A stretch of DNA of 7,038 nucleotides from Actinomycetes bacterium. GTDB taxonomy: Bacteria > Actinomycetota > Acidimicrobiia > Acidimicrobiales > Microtrichaceae. Location of the stretch: contig JAEVZA010000140.1 of assembly GCA_023392475.1 (NCBI GenBank), positions 1 to 7,038 of the forward strand. Reading direction: 5' to 3'. The first letter of the stretch is position 1. Each line of letters starts with the position of its first letter. A model generated the notes under the pieces. That model was given only the letters and a program-made list of their open reading frames with translations, did not search any database and had not been told where the DNA came from. Shown here in pieces: positions 4,672 to 7,038 of this stretch. The position numbers and the translations under genes were made by a program.

Positions 4672-6234
4672 GTGAGCGACGACCTTCGATACCCCGGGGC
4701 CCACGTGGCCGAGCACGGCGACCGAGCCGCCTACGTCATGGCGGGCACCGGCGAGGTGGTCACGTACCGGGAGCTGCACGAGCGCGCGTGCCGGATCGCG
4801 AACCTGTTCCGGAGCCTCGGGCTGCGACCGGGGGACCACGTGGCCTGGTGCATGGAGAACCACCCGTGGTTCCTGTCGCTCGCGTGGGGTGCGCACTACG
4901 CGGGCCTCTACTACACCGCCATCTCCTCCCGGCTGACGGCCGACGAGGTCGCCTACATCGTCGGCGACTGCGGCGCACGCGCGTACGTGACCTCCACCTA
5001 CAAGCGCGACATCGCGGCCGAGGTCGCGGACGCCACGCCCGGCGTGGAGCACCGGTTCATGATCGACGGCGACCTGCCCGGCCACGCCGCGCTCCTCGAC
5101 GCCGTCGCGGGCCAGCCCGCCGACGAGCCGGCCGACGCCGTCGAGGGCATGGACATGCTCTACTCCTCCGGCACGACGGGCCGCCCGAAGGGCGTGAAGG
5201 TGCCGCTCCGGGACGTCCCGCTCGGCACGCCCGACGCGCTGTACCTCCTGGTCGCCGGCCTGTTCGGCGCCGACCCGGAGACCGTGTACCTGTCCCCCGC
5301 GCCGCTGTACCACGCGGCCCCGCTGCGCTTCTCCCTCCAGGTGCAGCGCGCCGGCGGCACCGTCGTCGTCATGGAGCGCTTCGACGCCGAGGACGCCCTG
5401 CGCCAGATCGAGGCGCACCGGGTCACGTTCGGCCAGTTCGTCCCGACCATGTTCGTGCGGATGCTGAAGCTGCCGGAGGAGATCCGGGACCGCTACGACG
5501 TGTCCTCCGTCCAGGTGGCCGTGCACGCCGCCGCCCCCTGCCCGGTCACGGTGAAGCGGCAGATGATGGACTGGTGGGGCCCCGTGCTCCACGAGTACTA
5601 CGCCGGCACCGAGGGCAACGGCTTCTGCTACGCCGGGCCCCAGGACTGGCTCGAGCACCCCGGCACGGTCGGCCGGCCCATCGTGGGGACGGTGCACATC
5701 GTGGGCGACGGCGGCGACGAGGAGCCGGTCGGCAGCCCCGGCACCGTCTACTTCGAGTCCGAGGCGCAGTTCAGCTACCACAACGACCCCGAGAAGACGG
5801 CGGAGTCGTACCTGCGGGAGGGGTGGTCGACGCTGGGCGACGTGGGCTACGTCGACGACGACGGCTTCCTGTACCTGACCGACCGCAAGGCGTACATGAT
5901 CATCACCGGCGGGGTGAACGTGTACCCGCAGGAGGCGGAGAACGTGCTCACGATGCACCCCGCGGTCGTGGACGTCGCGGTCTTCGGCGTCCCGAACGAC
6001 GACTTCGGCGAGGAGGTCAAGGCGGTGGTGCAGCCGGTCGAGATGCCGGTGGACGCCGCGGCGGCCGTCGCGCTGTCGGCGGAGCTCGTCGCGTACTGCC
6101 GGGACCACCTCGCCGACGTGAAGTGCCCCCGCACCGTGGACTTCCGGGAGGAGCTTCCGCGGCATCCCACGGGCAAGCTGTACAAGCGGTTGCTGAAGGA
6201 CGAGTACTGGGCGGCAGCCGGCCGCTCGATCTGA
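4672..6234 (+). CDS. Acyl-CoA synthetase/ligase (FadD-like, ANL superfamily)
   Basis: This enzyme activates a carboxylic acid with ATP to an acyl-adenylate and then to the CoA thioester, in the cytoplasm or at the inner membrane face. At 520 residues it has the usual length. All core motifs of the adenylate-forming family are visible: the phosphate loop YSSGTTGRPKGVK (164-176), YYAGTEGNG (309-317), the hinge region TLGDVGYVDDDGFLYLTDRK (387-406, with Asp390 and Arg405), ITGGVNVYPQEAENVL (411-426) and the C-terminal catalytic Lys502 in HPTGKLYKRLL (498-508). The large N-terminal domain covers about 1-403 and the small mobile domain 406-515. No membrane segment is seen. The start is GTG at 4672, placed at the natural N-terminus and preceded by TACCGT rather than a Shine-Dalgarno. 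Its nearest downstream neighbour is the phosphodiesterase gene, 34 bases away on the same strand. Chain length or ring specificity cannot be inferred from motifs alone. Confidence 0.95.
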   Translation: MSDDLRYPGAHVAEHGDRAAYVMAGTGEVVTYRELHERACRIANLFRSLGLRPGDHVAWCMENHPWFLSLAWGAHYAGLYYTAISSRLTADEVAYIVGDCGARAYVTSTYKRDIAAEVADATPGVEHRFMIDGDLPGHAALLDAVAGQPADEPADAVEGMDMLYSSGTTGRPKGVKVPLRDVPLGTPDALYLLVAGLFGADPETVYLSPAPLYHAAPLRFSLQVQRAGGTVVVMERFDAEDALRQIEAHRVTFGQFVPTMFVRMLKLPEEIRDRYDVSSVQVAVHAAAPCPVTVKRQMMDWWGPVLHEYYAGTEGNGFCYAGPQDWLEHPGTVGRPIVGTVHIVGDGGDEEPVGSPGTVYFESEAQFSYHNDPEKTAESYLREGWSTLGDVGYVDDDGFLYLTDRKAYMIITGGVNVYPQEAENVLTMHPAVVDVAVFGVPNDDFGEEVKAVVQPVEMPVDAAAAVALSAELVAYCRDHLADVKCPRTVDFREELPRHPTGKLYKRLLKDEYWAAAGRSI

Positions 6235-6268
6235 CAGCCCGCCCGACCACGACCGACCCCCACCTCCC

Positions 6269-7036
6269 GTGCCCACGCACCCGTTCCTCGACCAGGCGCC
6301 CCCGATCGCCTTCGCCCACCGCGGCGGCGACGAGGTCGCGCCGGAGAACACGATGCGGGCGTTCCAGTCGGCGGTCGACCTCGGGTACCGCTACCTCGAG
6401 ACCGACGTCCACCTGACGCGGGACGGGCACCTCGTCTCGTTCCACGACGACGTGCTCGACCGGGTGACCGACCGCACGGGCAGGATCTCCGACCTCACCC
6501 TCGCGGAGGTGGGCGAGGTCCGGATCGACGGCACGGACCCGGTGCCGACCTTCGACGAGCTCCTCGGGTCGTTCCCCGACGTCCGGTTCAACATCGATCC
6601 GAAGGCCGACGCGTCGGTGCTGGCGCTGGCGCACGCGCTGCGCCGCCACGACGCGCTCGACCGCGTGTGCATCGGCGCGTTCTCCGACGACCGGCTCGCC
6701 CGCCTGCGGTCCGTGTTCGGCGACGCGCTCTGCACCGGCGCCGGCCCCCACGAGATCGCGCGGCTGGTCGCCGCGTCGAAGGTCCCCGGCGTCCGCGGCC
6801 GGCACGCCACGCCGCCGTACCGGTGCGTGCAGGTGCCCGTCCGCCACAAGGACGTCGAGATCGTGACCGCGTCGTTCGTCGACGCGGCCCACGCGCGCGG
6901 GTGCCACGTGCACGTGTGGACGATCGACGACCCGGTCGAGATGCACCGCCTGCTGGACCTGGGCGTCGACGGTCTGATGACGGACCGGCCGTCCGTCCTC
7001 CGGGACGTGCTGGTGCGGCGCGGGTCGTGGGTCTGA
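6269..7036 (+). CDS. Glycerophosphodiester phosphodiesterase
   Basis: This enzyme hydrolyses glycerophosphodiesters, the deacylated head groups of phospholipids, to sn-glycerol 3-phosphate and an alcohol. The gene is complete with 255 residues, typical of the cytoplasmic bacterial form, and no signal peptide is visible. Family motifs appear in order: AHRGGDEVAPENT (16-28, His17, Arg18, Glu26), YLETDVHLTRDGHLVSFHDD (42-61, metal ligands Glu44 and Asp46, general acid/base His59), FNIDPK (107-112, the Asp/Glu-x-Lys strand), VHVWTID (214-220) and DGLMTDRP (234-241). These cover the catalytic His pair and the metal site of the TIM-barrel. The GTG at 6269 gives a short N-terminus before the first strand; the 34 bases after the ligase stop contain neither a Shine-Dalgarno nor a TANNNT, so expression probably depends on the ligase transcript. 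The stop codon lies two bases from the window end. Confidence 0.93.
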   Translation: MPTHPFLDQAPPIAFAHRGGDEVAPENTMRAFQSAVDLGYRYLETDVHLTRDGHLVSFHDDVLDRVTDRTGRISDLTLAEVGEVRIDGTDPVPTFDELLGSFPDVRFNIDPKADASVLALAHALRRHDALDRVCIGAFSDDRLARLRSVFGDALCTGAGPHEIARLVAASKVPGVRGRHATPPYRCVQVPVRHKDVEIVTASFVDAAHARGCHVHVWTIDDPVEMHRLLDLGVDGLMTDRPSVLRDVLVRRGSWV

Positions 7037-7038
7037 CC

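Noticed and set aside
3844..6351. An 835-codon minus-strand open frame across the ligase and SirB1-like gene
   Set aside because: It is antisense to the motif-complete ligase and out of frame with the SirB1-like gene. Its translation is Arg/Gly/His/Val-rich low-complexity text without motifs, as expected from the opposite strand of GC-rich coding DNA.
1..7038. A defence system, biosynthetic cluster, mobile element or CRISPR array
   Set aside because: All genes are assigned to common metabolic families. I saw no transposase, integrase, long direct repeats, nuclease or helicase genes, or spacer-repeat pattern.

Overview
The window is a gene-dense, very GC-rich stretch typical of a high-GC actinobacterial chromosome. 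The style of the acyl-CoA genes and the leaderless-looking starts would fit Acidimicrobiia or a relative, but nothing here fixes the lineage. I find six complete protein genes and one gene cut by the left edge. There are no RNA genes, mobile elements, CRISPR arrays or long repeats, and no gene-free stretch exceeds about 100 bases.

Layout: a leftward group covers 1-4615. In transcription order it is a SirB1/transglutaminase-like TPR protein (4615-3839), a flavin reductase-like split-barrel protein (3770-3171), an acyl-CoA dehydrogenase (3078-1873), a divergent pyruvate kinase (1775-345) and the start of an alpha/beta hydrolase (300-1, running off the window). A rightward pair covers 4672-7036: an ANL-family acyl-CoA ligase and a glycerophosphodiester phosphodiesterase. 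The two groups are divergent, with only 56 bases between their start codons.

The likely shared theme is acyl and lipid metabolism. The ligase activates a carboxylic acid to its CoA ester, the dehydrogenase carries out the first alpha,beta-oxidation, and the phosphodiesterase releases glycerol 3-phosphate from deacylated phospholipids. Pyruvate kinase lies downstream in central carbon metabolism. The flavin reductase may supply reduced flavin to a partner not present here. That these genes form one pathway is inference from proximity.

The most informative signals are regulatory. Four of the six complete genes (pyruvate kinase, flavin reductase, SirB1-like, ligase) have a TANNNT -10 hexamer ending 6-8 bases before the start codon and no usable Shine-Dalgarno, which is the signature of leaderless transcription. 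The acyl-CoA dehydrogenase differs: it has a proper Shine-Dalgarno, and its candidate -10 overlaps a perfect 8-2-8 palindrome that looks like a TetR-type operator. On the protein side, the pyruvate kinase lacks the usual Asn and Ser of its potassium-site motif, and the acyl-CoA dehydrogenase appears to carry its catalytic Glu at the position used by isovaleryl- and long-chain acyl-CoA dehydrogenases. I see no convincing new multi-gene system.
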